Assembly: GCA_009760855.2 (NCBI GenBank)
Contig: WPIO01000013.1
Span: forward strand, 2,423,501-2,487,500
From: Cristatella mucedo
Taxonomy: Eukaryota; Bryozoa; Phylactolaemata; Cristatellidae
DNA: 64,000 nucleotides
Reading direction: 5' to 3'
This document shows, piece by piece, positions 1 to 53,011 of the stretch (positions are counted from its first letter, which is position 1; the number at the start of each line of letters is the position of its first letter). A program made the translations under genes and the position numbers. The notes beneath the pieces are model-generated. The model was not told the DNA's origin. It made no database searches and worked only from the letters and a program-made list of their open reading frames with translations.

Positions 1-28
1 GTGCCTCGATCCATTTCAGGACTTTCTC

Positions 29-30
<2 letters not shown>

Positions 31-75
<45 letters not shown>

Positions 76-175
76 TTCTCTTTCTCTTTCCCTCTCTCCC
101 CCTTTCTCTCTCTCTCTCTCCCTTCCTCTCTCTCTCTCTCTCTCCTTTCCTCTCTCTCTCTCTCTCTTTCTCTCA
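31..175. repeat. (CT)n-rich array, imperfect
   Basis: Runs of CT broken by TTTC and CCC. Confidence 0.97.
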
Positions 176-1351
176 GATGAACGAATACAATCACATCTGC
201 CAGAGGGTTCTTGAACCAGGATGTCGGACTCCACTGGCCGTGAAAGTTACTGCTAATGGTAGTGGCGCCATCGTGAAAGAAGGGGGAACCCAATACGATT
301 AGTCCGGTTCGTGCTGCGAAAAGTCTACCACATTTTCACATCGGTTGGCCGCCTGATATTTGCATTCTCACCGTATAAAACCGGTAAATAAAAAACCGCA
401 ATGTACCACGCCTGAGCAGCTGGCAAAAATGTAAGAGTTTGTGGTACAACCCTATCTTGGCTGCTTCTATGCACCTGTGCCACCTTCTGCACCATTTTGT
501 TGCTCGCTACATCACCTTTGTCTGTCACGATCGTTATAGAAGAGTCCAGCTGCCTTCAGATCAAGTTATCTGCACCTGCTTGAGTGCTAAGATAGTAGTG
601 CATTGCATAAATAGTGCATTGCATGAATGCTCTAGGCAATAAGTGCTCTTATCGTCGACAGCTTCGGCTACTTATGCTTGGCAGGCAAGGCACACCTGAC
701 TCGTTGCTTTGGCAAACACACCACCCCTGAGGCATGTAATTGAGGCTAACAAGTCTAACGTTTACCTGCTCCCTCTTACCGATTGCGTCACTGCATCGGC
801 CTACAGTAGAGCCTGCTGTGCAGCATAAAGTGTGGTGCTCAGTGCTTCGCCGAGTGGTGCGGCTAGGCCACCGGCTTGCCTCCGCTGTCTCTTCTTCAGC
901 GGTGTCAGCAGGTGTGGAGAAATCGGATCCGTTAGTGGGGAATTAGCTTCACTCAGGCACATTCACGCCAGCATGCAATCGGCAGTGGAAGTTTGGCTTC
1001 GCCGATGCTAAGCCGAGCAGCACTCTGACAGCACTCGTCCCGTGGATGAGCAAAGGATATTGACCAATGAGAGGAGAAGAGATGCTGGTCGAAGCGGAGC
1101 CAGGGCGCCATTTGCCCTCCTATATCGAGGTGGCGAACTGGGTCGCCCCCTATTCCTATGCCCCCCCCCCCCGATCGTCACCAATGACAAAATTATATCC
1201 TACTTCCAATAAGCACTTAAGATTGTGAGCTATCATGTTTTATTACTTGAGGGTCGTGCATGAAAATCTTTCGGGTCTCCCCTTTCCCAGATGAATTACA
1301 TGGCTCCACCTCTAAGTGCAGGAACAGGATCTCTGTAAGGAGAAGGGCCTG

Positions 1352-1442
<91 letters not shown>

Positions 1443-3071
1443 GGTCTTATCTATCGCAGTAATTGTTTTGTTAGTCAAATGCAGCGGATTCAACAGCCTC
1501 GTTCATGTACAGACTGAGGAGCTTTAGAGGCTGTACTGCAGCTTCCAGCATATCGGTCGCCTGCTGCAGGGATCCATCCCATGTGACTTGTGAGCACTCC
1601 GCTGCCAGGCTCTAGTTAGCATGCCAGCCACGACCCGAGTGGCACGGCAGTCGGAGAGCTCGGTTAGCACAAGTGCTAATTTTCTGAAACAACTCTTTTG
1701 CCGGAGCAAGTCGCTGGACCCGTTGCCAGTTGGTTTCGTTCAGCACATCATCGCCCGACCGACCGACCGACCTGGGCTGCCCTGGCTGCCACTTGGGCCA
1801 GTGGCCATTGGTACAGTGCACATTGAATCTGACCTTTGCTACTTGGCTGAGCAGGCTTCACTAAAAGAAGGCGCATTCTCGCCCGGCCTCTGTTCGTTTC
1901 GGCTGCATTATGTGGATTTCCCACTCACGGCAGTCCTAGCCGAAAACATTTTTGAAAATCTGCTGATGGTCACCGGCGCGCACGCTTCGACTGACGAGAG
2001 CGGGCATGACGGTTCACCGCAGCAGCTAAGCAGCTGCTGCCAGGAATGCAAGTGCATGTGGCTTCCGTGCCGGGGGTGGGAACCTAAGACCTAAAGCGAT
2101 TAGCCATTAGCAACGACAGTGAGGCCGCGTGCATGCACGCGGCCTCAAGTGATCCCCACACGAGTGCGAGCATGTTCCGGTGCCCTCTCTAGTGCTGTCA
2201 TAAAGTAAGCACGGCGGAATGGCATTAGCCGTTCGACCGCTTATGAAGAGTCTTCACGGTTCATGCTTCGATCTATGAACCTGGTCCTCTCAGGCCCGGT
2301 CGCTCTGGTTCCTTCGTGGCCAATCGGCTAGCAGATGACGGCTCCGAGGGCGATGCTGGGCTGTCCGAACGTCCTTAGTTAGTTGTGGACCTATGCACTG
2401 GCTGTCGTTGCCTTTGTCGGCCATGCTGCTCTGTTTGGCTTCTTGATACAAAGGAGCTCTCGAGCAAGACTTCAGTCAGGCCGAAATCGATCGACAACGA
2501 GCAAGCAAGTGAGTATATTCTTCTTTAAATTATAAAACGCTACTGGATCTCAAGAAGCGGTGCGCACTGCTGCTGGCAACGCTCCTCTGGCAAAGCCGCA
2601 TGGTCCAGCGAATCAACACACCGGCATAACGCTTCGCGTCAGACCGGGCGTCGATGACCGACGTCCGCTCATCACCGAGGTCGGTCAGAACCCTGCAGGG
2701 GGGGGACCTGTTCGAGCACGCCCCAGCAATGGGGCCAAAACTACGAATCGCGCCTTGTGCGACAGGCTCCTTCGCTCGAGCTGGCGAGCTTGCCCGTGTG
2801 AGCAGCACACGTGCTCGCACCAGCGCCGCCATCAACCGGGCACGACAGGACGGCTACCACCGTCCCGTCAACGCGCGAGTGCAGCCGAAGCGGAAGGCAG
2901 GACCTCCATGGGAGCTCCACGGCCGATCGCTGCTGCAGCCCGGCAGCCGGCCGGCCGGCCTGCATGCCCACCGCTCAAAGCGCGGCGGTCGCAAGACGTG
3001 ATCACGCGGCGTGGCGCGGTGCAGCTGCCGCTGCCGCCACCGACGTCCCACTCTGCGACGACAACGACGGC
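176..3071. other. Unassigned, left flank of LRRC56
   Basis: Contains the CT array at 1355. A plus-strand open frame of 157 codons (1621-2094) has no recognisable domain. From about 2530 the sequence turns GC-rich and may be LRRC56 3' UTR. Nothing else is supported. Confidence 0.5.
1355..1439. repeat. (CT)n array, pure
   Basis: About 42 uninterrupted CT units. Confidence 0.98.
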
Positions 3072-31892
<28,821 letters not shown>

Positions 31893-32311
31893 GAAAGATA
31901 GGCTGCAAGAGATGGTGTGATGAAAAATTGCAGTGGAGCTCACACGGAGAGAAAAGCGGGGGGGGGGCACGAGAGTGGCACGAGCAGGAGCAGTTTCCGA
32001 CCCGAGGAGTGCGACCTCGGAGGTGGATAGCAAAGCAGCAGCATCAGTGGCTAGCAAAGCAAAAAAAAAGAAGCAAAGCAGTGCAGGCAGTGCAGTGCAG
32101 GTCTATCGGTGCAGAGGCCTCACAATATACCAACTTGTTGAGGGGACCTGGCATAAGACGACGATTTATGAGATTTTCCAAATGTAGCTTTGTGAAAGGT
32201 GGCAAGCTATATTTTTAATGTAAAACGCACGAAACTAAATGTATATATGCCATTACCAGTAATTTCTAACGGTAATACACCAGTATATTGGTACGATGGA
32301 GCTTCTTGCAA

Positions 32312-32312
<1 letters not shown>

Positions 32313-32379
<67 letters not shown>

Positions 32380-32396
32380 ATATATAATATATGTAT
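32313..32396. repeat. (AC)n followed by (AT)n
   Basis: Compound dinucleotide array upstream of LRRC56. Confidence 0.97.
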
Positions 32397-32494
32397 GTAT
32401 TGACGACACAATAATCCTGGAATGCACTAGGTAGCACAGGATGAGCATGAGCATATTTAGTATACCAGTGATGGATGACTCTGTACTTACCACT

Positions 32495-32692
32495 CCAAAA
32501 AAAATTCCTAGCTGCTTAAACAGCCTCTTTTTGTATAGCGACAGAAGAGCCTTGATGGCTATCACCACCACTTGCAGTGGCGATAAAGGATCGCCCACCG
32601 CAGGAATCGAACCCACGACCTCGGGACCGAGGTCACGAAAGCAACCGCCTTGCCTAGTATGCCATCACGGCTCTACACAGCATTGATCAAGT
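32495..32692 (-). mobile_element. SINE-C copy
   Basis: Reverse complement of the reference: AACAGCCTCTTTTTGTATAG, CACCACTTGCAGTGGCGAT, B box GGAATCGAACCCAC. Confidence 0.88.
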
Positions 32693-32699
32693 ACCACAT

Positions 32700-34155
32700 T
32701 CTCACACGATCAAAACCATTATTGCTCTAGGTGTATCCATCTACATATGATGTGTAAGTGTAATTGCTCGCATCTGCTGGCTTCGAGTCAGCAAACTGGG
32801 ATTTGACATGATGCACTATCCGACAGCACCGTAAAACATGCTGCTATTGCATGCAGTGTTATTGGGGGCTGACATTGACTCTCCACACGAGACGGGACGA
32901 GAGGGACCATGCAAATAAATAGCAGATATTATTTGTTAAGATCAATCATCGGTTAATGCATCCATATACTGCTTTTTCAGCATATCATTTCCTGTGTGCA
33001 CTGGTTCAAGCGTTATTAATATAAACCGACAAATAGAGAAAAAGGCTATGGGACTGGGGAGACCGGCAGACGACGATGAGTAGTAACATGCGAGAACATT
33101 GAGGTTTTTAAACAGAGATTGTTGTTTGATCCAAATACGGATGCCATAAGAATGCCTAATAATTTAATGTAACAAATGTTAAGTCCAACCAAGCACAAGC
33201 ACACTTAAGCACAAATAAGCACACTTGTAATTACATAAGCCCCACCTTTCCACAAGGACCACTCGCCGTGCATTTGTTACATCCCGACTAGACTAATGTA
33301 ACCCAGTACTCAAAGGTCTCCCTGCCTGTGCAATAAGATGCTTACATTTGGTGGAAAACTCTGTGCTAGGCTTTTTTGCCTATTACTACTGCCGGATCGC
33401 ACCCCTTCTCACTGAAGCTCACCATCAAGCGTATCGACTTCAAGTTTCCATCACTCATTTTTTGGTCAAATGCTTGGAAAATACAATAGCAGATAGCTAG
33501 GGTGCATGTAGCCAAAAAAGATACTGTATTCGTATTTTTACTGCATACTGATTTTCTGACAGTAAAACCAAGACAAAGAAAGTGACAAAAAGTCAAGAAA
33601 TTAGGCAAGTGAAACTAGCTCAGACCACTACTTCAACACTCGCTGGTTCAATAGTTGCGTATTAGACCGAGGAGATGTTTCTACTCCTACTCAAATCCTT
33701 TGCATCTTTCATGAGTAGTGTTGGAGCACACGGCTGTTTATTTTATTCGCAGCACTAATTCCCAGGTCAGCACTCTGTATATATATTATAACGGCCTACA
33801 AGCACCACACACAGCCAGTCCTCTGGGTGGGGGGGGGGTTCTCTCATGGTTATTGAAACGTGGTGACAGTGGTTGGAAGACTACGCCTGAGATCAATGCA
33901 TCAATCATCAATCATCTCTGCATCAATAGAAGGCAGAAACTTAGAGAGGACCCGGAATAGTGTACTGTCACGGGAAGACAATTTCCTAAAATTAGCAACG
34001 CAATGTAAAATGGTACAAGCAAGATCCCCAAAGGTCATGCAGTCAGCCAACTATGCATCTGGTATTGATAGAACAAGTAAGCAAATAATGCAAATAGGAA
34101 AGACAAGACAAGCTCACACAAGCAGACTGGTGCACATGCACACACAAACATGCAT

Positions 34156-34195
<40 letters not shown>

Positions 34196-36089
34196 CTGGC
34201 TTAGTTGCACATTCATTTTCATATGAAAATTGGTTGTTAGAGAATGCACATGAAGACACATCGGTGGTGCGTTAGTTTGTTGGGATGAAAATTCGATGAG
34301 TGTCGGTAGACATTGGCACAGGAGGTTCTCAGTGGTGGTGCAGAAATTGGCTTCGAAAAGAATTCAGAAATGCTGGTAGGAGACTATCCTAGAAGACAAG
34401 TGGCACCACTTGTTGATTCCGAGGTAAATACAAATTCCCAACCATTCGAGTGAGTTTAACGAGACATTAAACTAGCTTGGAAAGTAGACACGGTCGTTTT
34501 ACCTGGACAGCTCCATTTTGTAATAATAGCTGGCTGTCACGGCAATTAATGCTGCTCACGATCTGCAGTACGAACGCTAGCCGCAGAGATAGCCAAGCTG
34601 ATAAATTCATCCCTAGACTCGGCATTTTCACAGCGAGGTGTGTGGATGCAGTAATCCAAATGCTAATAGAACGATACCCAAAATTATGGAAGCCCCGTAC
34701 ATACATTCCTACTAAACGGCAGTTTAAATCTTGATCTTCAAAGAGTGTATTCGTTCTTGATGGCAGGAAATTATGTAGACGCTAAGATTAGCTCAATCTC
34801 ACAGTCTGTGTGAAGTTACGGCTCACTCCAGGGTAAAAAAGACGTTCGATAGATGAAGTAGAGTGAAGAGCTTCGCGGGAATGGCGGCCGACTGAAGTTG
34901 TCTTCAGTTGCTCGCGACGTTCTACGCCGGCGCTCCTTTACCGAGCATCCTATTTAATGGTGTAATAAGCTGTGACTTCATCCGGACTGCTTACACGAAT
35001 AAATATTGACCTCTACACTACTTCAGAGTATTACGGAAATTTATTGGGATCGGTGGCAAGCAAGCGTCTACGCTTTCACCCAGACGAGCTGGCGGCCTAC
35101 CTCCCTCTCGCCGCAAACCACTAGCCACGCCCTTCATTCGAGCAAAGAATATAAATGTCCGCACACTTACTCTAGCTTCAGAGAAACATCGTAGCCATGG
35201 GAGAGTAAGCTGCATGATTTAAAATCCATTAAGGTGACAAGTGGCGGCAAGCCTCATCTTCGGGAATGGCACCAACCACCTGCAAGTAAGCGCGCGTTCT
35301 GAGCTGAGACGCGGCACTGGCTGGGCAACGCAAACGCGATATTCCCAAGTTCATTCATGCTGGCCGCTCCCCCAGACGAAGTCAGCCAGCCGCGAGAAAA
35401 TACAGGGCACCACGAGGCGGACCGTAGGATACATATACGAAGAGCGTAGTCTACTTGCATTGCGAGATTACTCTGAGTTAAAGCTAAGAAATTTTAAAAA
35501 TCGAGACTTTATGGCGCGTACGAGACTGGCCGTTGAGCAGCAGCAAGTATGTCCACAAGGCAGGAAATTGCCGTGTAGCTCGCAATTCTGTAAGGGTCGG
35601 CGAAGCCCGGCAGGTGCTGACCCAAGTCTGAAAGGTACCAAAATTTTAGTATGCCAAAAAAGGATGCTTCATTATACCTATCTTGCCTTCATCCTGGCGA
35701 CGGTGGAGCGGCGCCCGAAAATGCAGCGTCAAAGAGAGTGGCACCCCTGGCTCTACGCGGCCATCACTGTTGGCAACGGCTGACGCCCGTCGCCATCTCC
35801 AGCCTCTCTTGTGGCGGCAGGCATCCTATGTCATAAACATGTAAAATTGATATTTTTATTCTTTTAATTAGTTTCTATAACAAAATATCATATTAATACT
35901 AGTTTTAGAACGTCTTTAGCGCTCATCTTGCTTACAGCAATACTGATTCGAAAAGGGACTCGCTGTTTGAATCTACCACGCCCACTTCAGACTGCTGCTT
36001 ATGGTTTTTCGCATGGGACTCCGACACCAAAGCGCGACACTAAAACACGATAAGCTTGTGCCTGTTTCAGTTGAAATTTCAATCTGGTG
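32700..36089. other. Intergenic, LRRC56 to THYN1 (head to head)
   Basis: AT-rich to about 34.8 kb with a CA array. 34850-35830 is moderately GC-rich with a 180-codon plus-strand frame (35241-35783) lacking any known domain; it could hold a LRRC56 5' UTR exon or promoter. Confidence 0.5.
34138..34193. repeat. (CA)n array
   Basis: About 20 CA units after CACACAAACATGCATG. Confidence 0.97.
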
Positions 36090-36412
36090 ACATTTCTGCA
36101 TATTTAAGCTCACACGCCCCTGACTTGACCATATTTAAAAATAACTTGAAAACACCTATTTTGGACAGCATTTAGTGGGTCCCTGTGATTCGTGCTTTAT
36201 GTGCTCATGCGTGCTGACACTGTGCATGCTGCCACTAATCACACTTGCATGCTGACCCTGTGCATTTCACCCCTAACCATGTTATTCATGTTGTTTATCA
36301 AGCATGATATTACTCACCATTCAATCGCGTTTCCATTTGCAGCAAATGTAAAGCGCCTAGAAAGAGAGTGAGTTCTCTGAGGGCGCTTTATCAACTGTAT
36401 TATTATTATTAT
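36090..36412 (+). mobile_element. LINE-B copy, 3' end
   Basis: GGACAGCATTTAGTGGGTCC, GTGCTGACACTGTGCATGCT, the hairpin TAAAGCGCCTAGAAAGAG and a (TTA)n tail. Confidence 0.9.
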
Positions 36413-36569
36413 TGAGTCATAGCCCGGGGGCTATTGGCTCGCTCGCGCTTCGTAGCCTACGTCGTGGCTTCGAGTTCTGCAGCAGATGTTTCTTTACTCC
36501 TCGTTGCGAGAGGCGGCGAATGCTGGTAAGACTCCAGGCTGCCGCTAATACGCATTTGGCTTTTGGATC

Positions 36570-36680
36570 AGCCACCACTGATGCTTAAGGGTAAGGTGCT
36601 TGCACTTCGTGACCCAGGTCATTGGTTCGGGTCTTGAAGCAGACAGCCCTTCTGATTCTAAATAAATTACTTTTGAGTCA
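36570..36680 (+). mobile_element. Possible SINE-C fragment
   Basis: TAAGGGTAAGGTGCTTGCAC and GTGACCCAGGTCATTGGTTC resemble the A- and B-box parts of SINE-C. No 3' part was seen. Confidence 0.4.
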
Positions 36681-36796
36681 GCAAACCTGTACATTTTCAT
36701 TTTTACTTTAAAGAAAATGGGTACGCCGGGAATATGTCAATTTCTAAATTATTCGGCTGGTGGGTTTTCCACTTTCTTCATTGAAAAGGGTTAATA

Positions 36797-36925
36797 AAAA
36801 TAATACATTTGTATAGCGCCCTCAGAGAACTTTATCTCTGTATAGGCACTTTACATATGCTGTAAAGTAAGCATGATCAAAGGGTTAATGGTAACCTGTA
36901 CAGTGTCAACTAGCATAATATACAG
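36797..36925 (-). mobile_element. LINE-B terminal fragment
   Basis: ATTTGTATAGCGCCCTCAGA, then CTCTGTATAGGCACTTTACA and the start of the 3' UTR. Confidence 0.8.
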
Positions 36926-36947
36926 AGTAAAGTTCTTAGGCTGACAA

Positions 36948-37118
36948 ACAAGACCGCCATGACTTGGCTCCTCCATAGTTAGCTGAACTGCTGCACCAGT
37001 TTCAGTCCCCACGTGCCCTCAGGTCTTATATGGACAATAAGTTAGCTGTTCCATTCTCTTTCACTTACAGATCGTCGGCGATAGAAGCTTTTGCTCTACG
37101 GGTCCTAGACTGCGGAAA
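36948..37118 (+). mobile_element. LINE-A fragment ending in a CT run
   Basis: It matches the coding end (GCTGAACTGCTGCACCAGTT, GGACAATAAGTTAGCTGTTC) and stops at CTGCGGAAATCTCTCTC, where a short (CT)n array replaces the rest. Confidence 0.75.
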
Positions 37119-37889
37119 TCTCTCTCTCTCTCTCTCTCTCTTTCTTTACCTCGACATCCCGCTTCCACAGGCTTCCATGCGCGACAGCGAACCCCGCAAA
37201 CCGCGCTGCACAGCCAATTTTTCGAGAAAGCAATGACAAGGTATCTTTTAAAGCAAAACCTAGCTGTCCTCTTTAACGCTATCGTCGGCGAGTATTGGTG
37301 TGGCTTGAACTCGGCGAACCGGTTGAATATAAGTGTCTCGCCTCCAGGCGAGCGCGCGCGTCCGTCCAGGCGAGCAAGCCCGTCCGTCCAGGCGAGCGCG
37401 CGCATCGTGCGCGTTGACGCGAGCGAACATCCCTCATGCCTCGCGAAGCACACGCGCTACCAATTAACTTGTGCAGCCGACGGGATGCCGTTTTAATTCT
37501 TCGCCGGGATGCTGGCGGGCAAAAAGGCGCACGTCTCAGCGGATCTCAGCAGCAGCCCTCTCGAGCTCTCTACCTGACTCTTGCCTTTTGCTCGGTCCGT
37601 CGTCATCGTTGTCCTCCTCTACGGTTATTATGTAGCGATGCGGTACCTTAAAATTGAGCGGGTCGCATTTGTCAAGATACCAACTTAAACGGGGCAGGTA
37701 GCTCTAGCGCAAGTCGTTCTCGCCAGCGCTCACGGGCAAGAGATCGACGTCAGGTACTCTGCACGCCTTTAAACCGCTAGATGTCTCTCTCATTCACCAC
37801 TCAGCAGCGACGCATAGGCCAGCCCGGCGCTAGTGGTGACCATTTGTTTTAGCGAACCCTGCGCTGCCGTCTCCTGTCACATTTTCCCT

Positions 37890-38160
37890 AGTGTCTCAGC
37901 CCCCGGGGTAAGGCATGCGCTCTTGACGACCCGGGTAGCAGGTTTCAATTCGGCTCAATCCAACCTTCAAGCGGCGGCGATAGCTGTTAAGGCACTTCCG
38001 TCGCTAAGGCGGTTGCTTTTCACGACCTCGGTCCCGATGTCGTGGGTTCGAATCCTGCGGTGAGCGATTCTGTGTAGCCCCTGCAAGCGGTGGCGATAGC
38101 CGTCAAGGCTCTTCTGTCGCCATTCAAAAAGAGGCTGTTAAACCAGCTAGTATGTTTTTT
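37890..38160 (+). mobile_element. SINE-C head-to-tail pair
   Basis: A first copy (GGGGTAAGGCATGCGCTCTT ... AAGGCACTTCCGTCGCTAAG) runs straight into a second (GGTTGCTTTTCACGACCTCG, GTGGGTTCGAATCCTGCG, AAAGAGGCTGTTAAACCAGC). Confidence 0.8.
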
Positions 38161-39260
38161 ACATAAACGAGGCTGTCGAGTCGGCGCGGCCCTGTACGGG
38201 CGGCGCGGCCGTGCAGGCGGCCCGGTTACAAGCTGAGTGACAGGAGAAGAATCCTAGCGCTAGCGCGAGCCGGACAGAAATAATCGCGGCGCCGGCGAGA
38301 AAAGAGGGCAAAGGTCGTCCGTGTACCATCGAAGCCTTCTTAACTGGGAAAGGCAAAATGTCGTGCATCTTTATAGCATGGCTGCCGCCATCACCCCGCC
38401 CCGCTCCACCCACACCCAACCCCCCTATCCGATGCTGCGTAGCCGATCCGAGTCCGGAGGGCGGGGCGGCCGCAGCCGGAGGGCACGGCCTAGCAGCACG
38501 GCCCGACGCCGACTCCCCGCAGTCCCTCGAGCTCACCGACGCGGGCGCGGTTTGTTCACCGCTGGGAGTCCAAGGTTTTCGCTTCGAATGTCGGAACCGG
38601 AGCCGCCGCGAAAGCGGACCAGGCGCAGCGTCGCCGACGTCCTCGGTAACGGGTGCGCGCGCGCGCGCACGGGCGAGAGAGCGATTCCGGCCGGTCGCTT
38701 TTCGACTGCCCGGCGCCAATCGTCGCGGCCGAAATCGATTGCGCGTCGCGGCGACGGCGGCGGTCGCGAGCCGTTTCGAGCTCGCCGTCAATCTACGGTC
38801 GGCCGCCGTTCGCCGCCGGTGCTCCAGAACCTACGGCGACTGCACAAACCAACGGCGACGACGCGCTCCGGCGTAAGGCGGGCGCGACCGAACGCGACGA
38901 CCGCTCTTTTGTACGCGATCGGATCCTCCGGTGCCAGTAATGGAGCCCTCAGGCGGGCTCTGCGTCAGCGCGCTCGCGAGCGAGCGAGCGCTGAGTGCCG
39001 GTCGGCTCGCTCGCGCTCTCCTGCGGTGCGTCTCGCCCGGCGCCGCGCGGCAGCTGTGCCGAACGCTAAGCTGGCGGTTTTTTACCGCTGGACTGCCGCA
39101 GCGCCGCGGTCGAGCATCTGCGTCGCATTCCTTAGCGATAGCGGCCGGCACGATACGGTAGGGGGTAGGAAGGCACTCGGCCACTCCCCGCCCCGTGCGT
39201 GCGCGCGCGCGGGCTTGCTCGTTGCGCAGCAATTTGTCCTTGCGGTGTAGACCGCAGCCG
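38160..39260. promoter_or_regulatory. CpG-dense block upstream of THYN1
   Basis: Very high G+C with frequent CG, including GCGCGCGCGC runs, in sharp contrast with 32-36 kb. It may be the THYN1 promoter region. Long open frames here exist on both strands and are explained by composition. Confidence 0.5.
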
Positions 39261-39565
39261 GCGTCTGGCGATTATCCTGATTGAGCGCCGCGAGAAAAAG
39301 GTGAGGGCGCCGGCAAATCTATTAAGATGAGTCGAGGAGAGCGACAGCAGCGGCGCGCGCAGCGGCGGAGGCGACGCGTGCACTCTTGTACATCCCAGGA
39401 GCCTGGGGTGGCAATTCAGAATTCGCGCGCACTTTCTGCTCAATCCGACGCACCCCACCCCCGACCCAGTTACCGCCGCCAGGCGACGTCTGGCTGGTGG
39501 CTTCCCAGAAGGGCCTGCGGTGCGCGCTGCAGTGGGTGACCGGCAGTTGCCCCGCAGCTACTACG

Positions 39566-39958
39566 CGTCGTTTGTTCACACGGCAATGTCAGCTTGTGCT
39601 ATAAGCCTAGCGCTCGTAGCAGGCTGTTCAACGCGGTCACCACAGTACGTTTATGTTTACGTTAAATAAGAGTTTCTCCGCAAAACCTAAATACTAAACC
39701 ATAAACCATTAAGAAACCTAAACTTTAAACCCAAAACGTAGCCCAAAGAAATTCAAAATCTGGCGAGTAAACCGTAAATTCCAAAACATACACCCCCTAA
39801 ATAATAAACGCAAAATCCTAAACCCTAAGCTAAAAAGATAACTAAAAACGTGTTCAATTAACCTAGATATAAACACACGTTCTCGACCATGTTGAACAGC
39901 CTGCTATGAGCACCGTGCGTGTAGCAGAACCTGACAATGCTGTATGAACAAACGACGC
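39566..39958. mobile_element. Foldback / MITE-like element with ~100-bp terminal inverted repeats
   Basis: The left end (39566-39665, CGTCGTTTGTTCACACGGCA) and the reverse complement of the right end (39958-39859, CGTCGTTTGTTCATACAGCA) align without gaps for about 100 bp, roughly 80% identical by eye, including a perfect GTAGCAGGCTGTTCAAC-like core. The interior (about 193 bp) is AT-rich with AAACCCTAA-like words. No frame, and no clear target duplication. It ends about 125 bp before the first THYN1 ATG. Confidence 0.8.
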
Positions 39959-40083
39959 CGCCATATTAGCAGTGCCTCGAAGTGAAGTGCCGGAGAAAAT
40001 CGGAGAAAGTGCGTCGCGAGCACGAAAAGGAGGCGCGCGAGCGCGAAGCAGTTGCCCGCGAAAAGCTGGCGCCGTCAACTTCG

Positions 40084-52466
<12,383 letters not shown>

Positions 52467-52767
52467 AGCGGTGGCGGCGGCGGCGCCGACCCATGCCCGT
52501 AGGGCGAACGGGGCGGCGGTGGCAGCGGCAGCTCGCTGCTGCTCTTCGCTGCGCCTTCCCGCACGCTCGGCCGGCCATGGCGGGCGGTCATGCAGCAGCA
52601 GATCACCTGGCGCGTTTTCCTTCCTTTTTCCGCACTGCGCTCGCGCGCTTGCGCTCCGACGCCGGAAGACTTGATAATTGGGGCGCCGGCCCCGCGGGCG
52701 TGTCCTGGGCGGACGCGCGCGCGCAGTGCACGATTCAAATCTACGCTAATTTGCTTTCATGCGTCTG

Positions 52768-52773
52768 ATTAAA
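52768..52773 (+). promoter_or_regulatory. Possible THYN1 poly(A) signal (ATTAAA)
   Basis: An ATTAAA hexamer lies about 300 bp after the THYN1 stop and before the neuropeptide start. It is a common variant signal; one hexamer is weak evidence. Confidence 0.35.
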
Positions 52774-53011
52774 TATGAATGCGAGCGGCGCGCACTTCGT
52801 GCGTTTTGTCAATGCGTAAGCCGGCGATTACCCCGAGGGAAAGCGGAGCGCGCGCCGCCGCCGCCGGCTCCTCCCCCGCTCTTGAAGAGAAGCTCCGCCC
52901 GCGAGGGCTCCGCCGCCGCCACCGCCGCGGCTCTAGAGAAAGGGCCGAACGTCGGAGCGCGGCTGTTCGCAGTCATTCTCGAGCCGTTGATTGTGCGACG
53001 CGGCTGCCGCG

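Noticed and set aside
1621-2094. A 157-codon plus-strand frame
   Set aside because: No domain, no homology recognised, no gene context.
35241-35783. A 180-codon plus-strand frame
   Set aside because: No recognised domain and no splice partners; could be 5' flank of LRRC56.
38321-39250. A 309-codon Arg-rich plus-strand frame, with overlapping frames on both strands
   Set aside because: Explained by high CpG content; no domain, no consistent splice context, equally long frames on the opposite strand.
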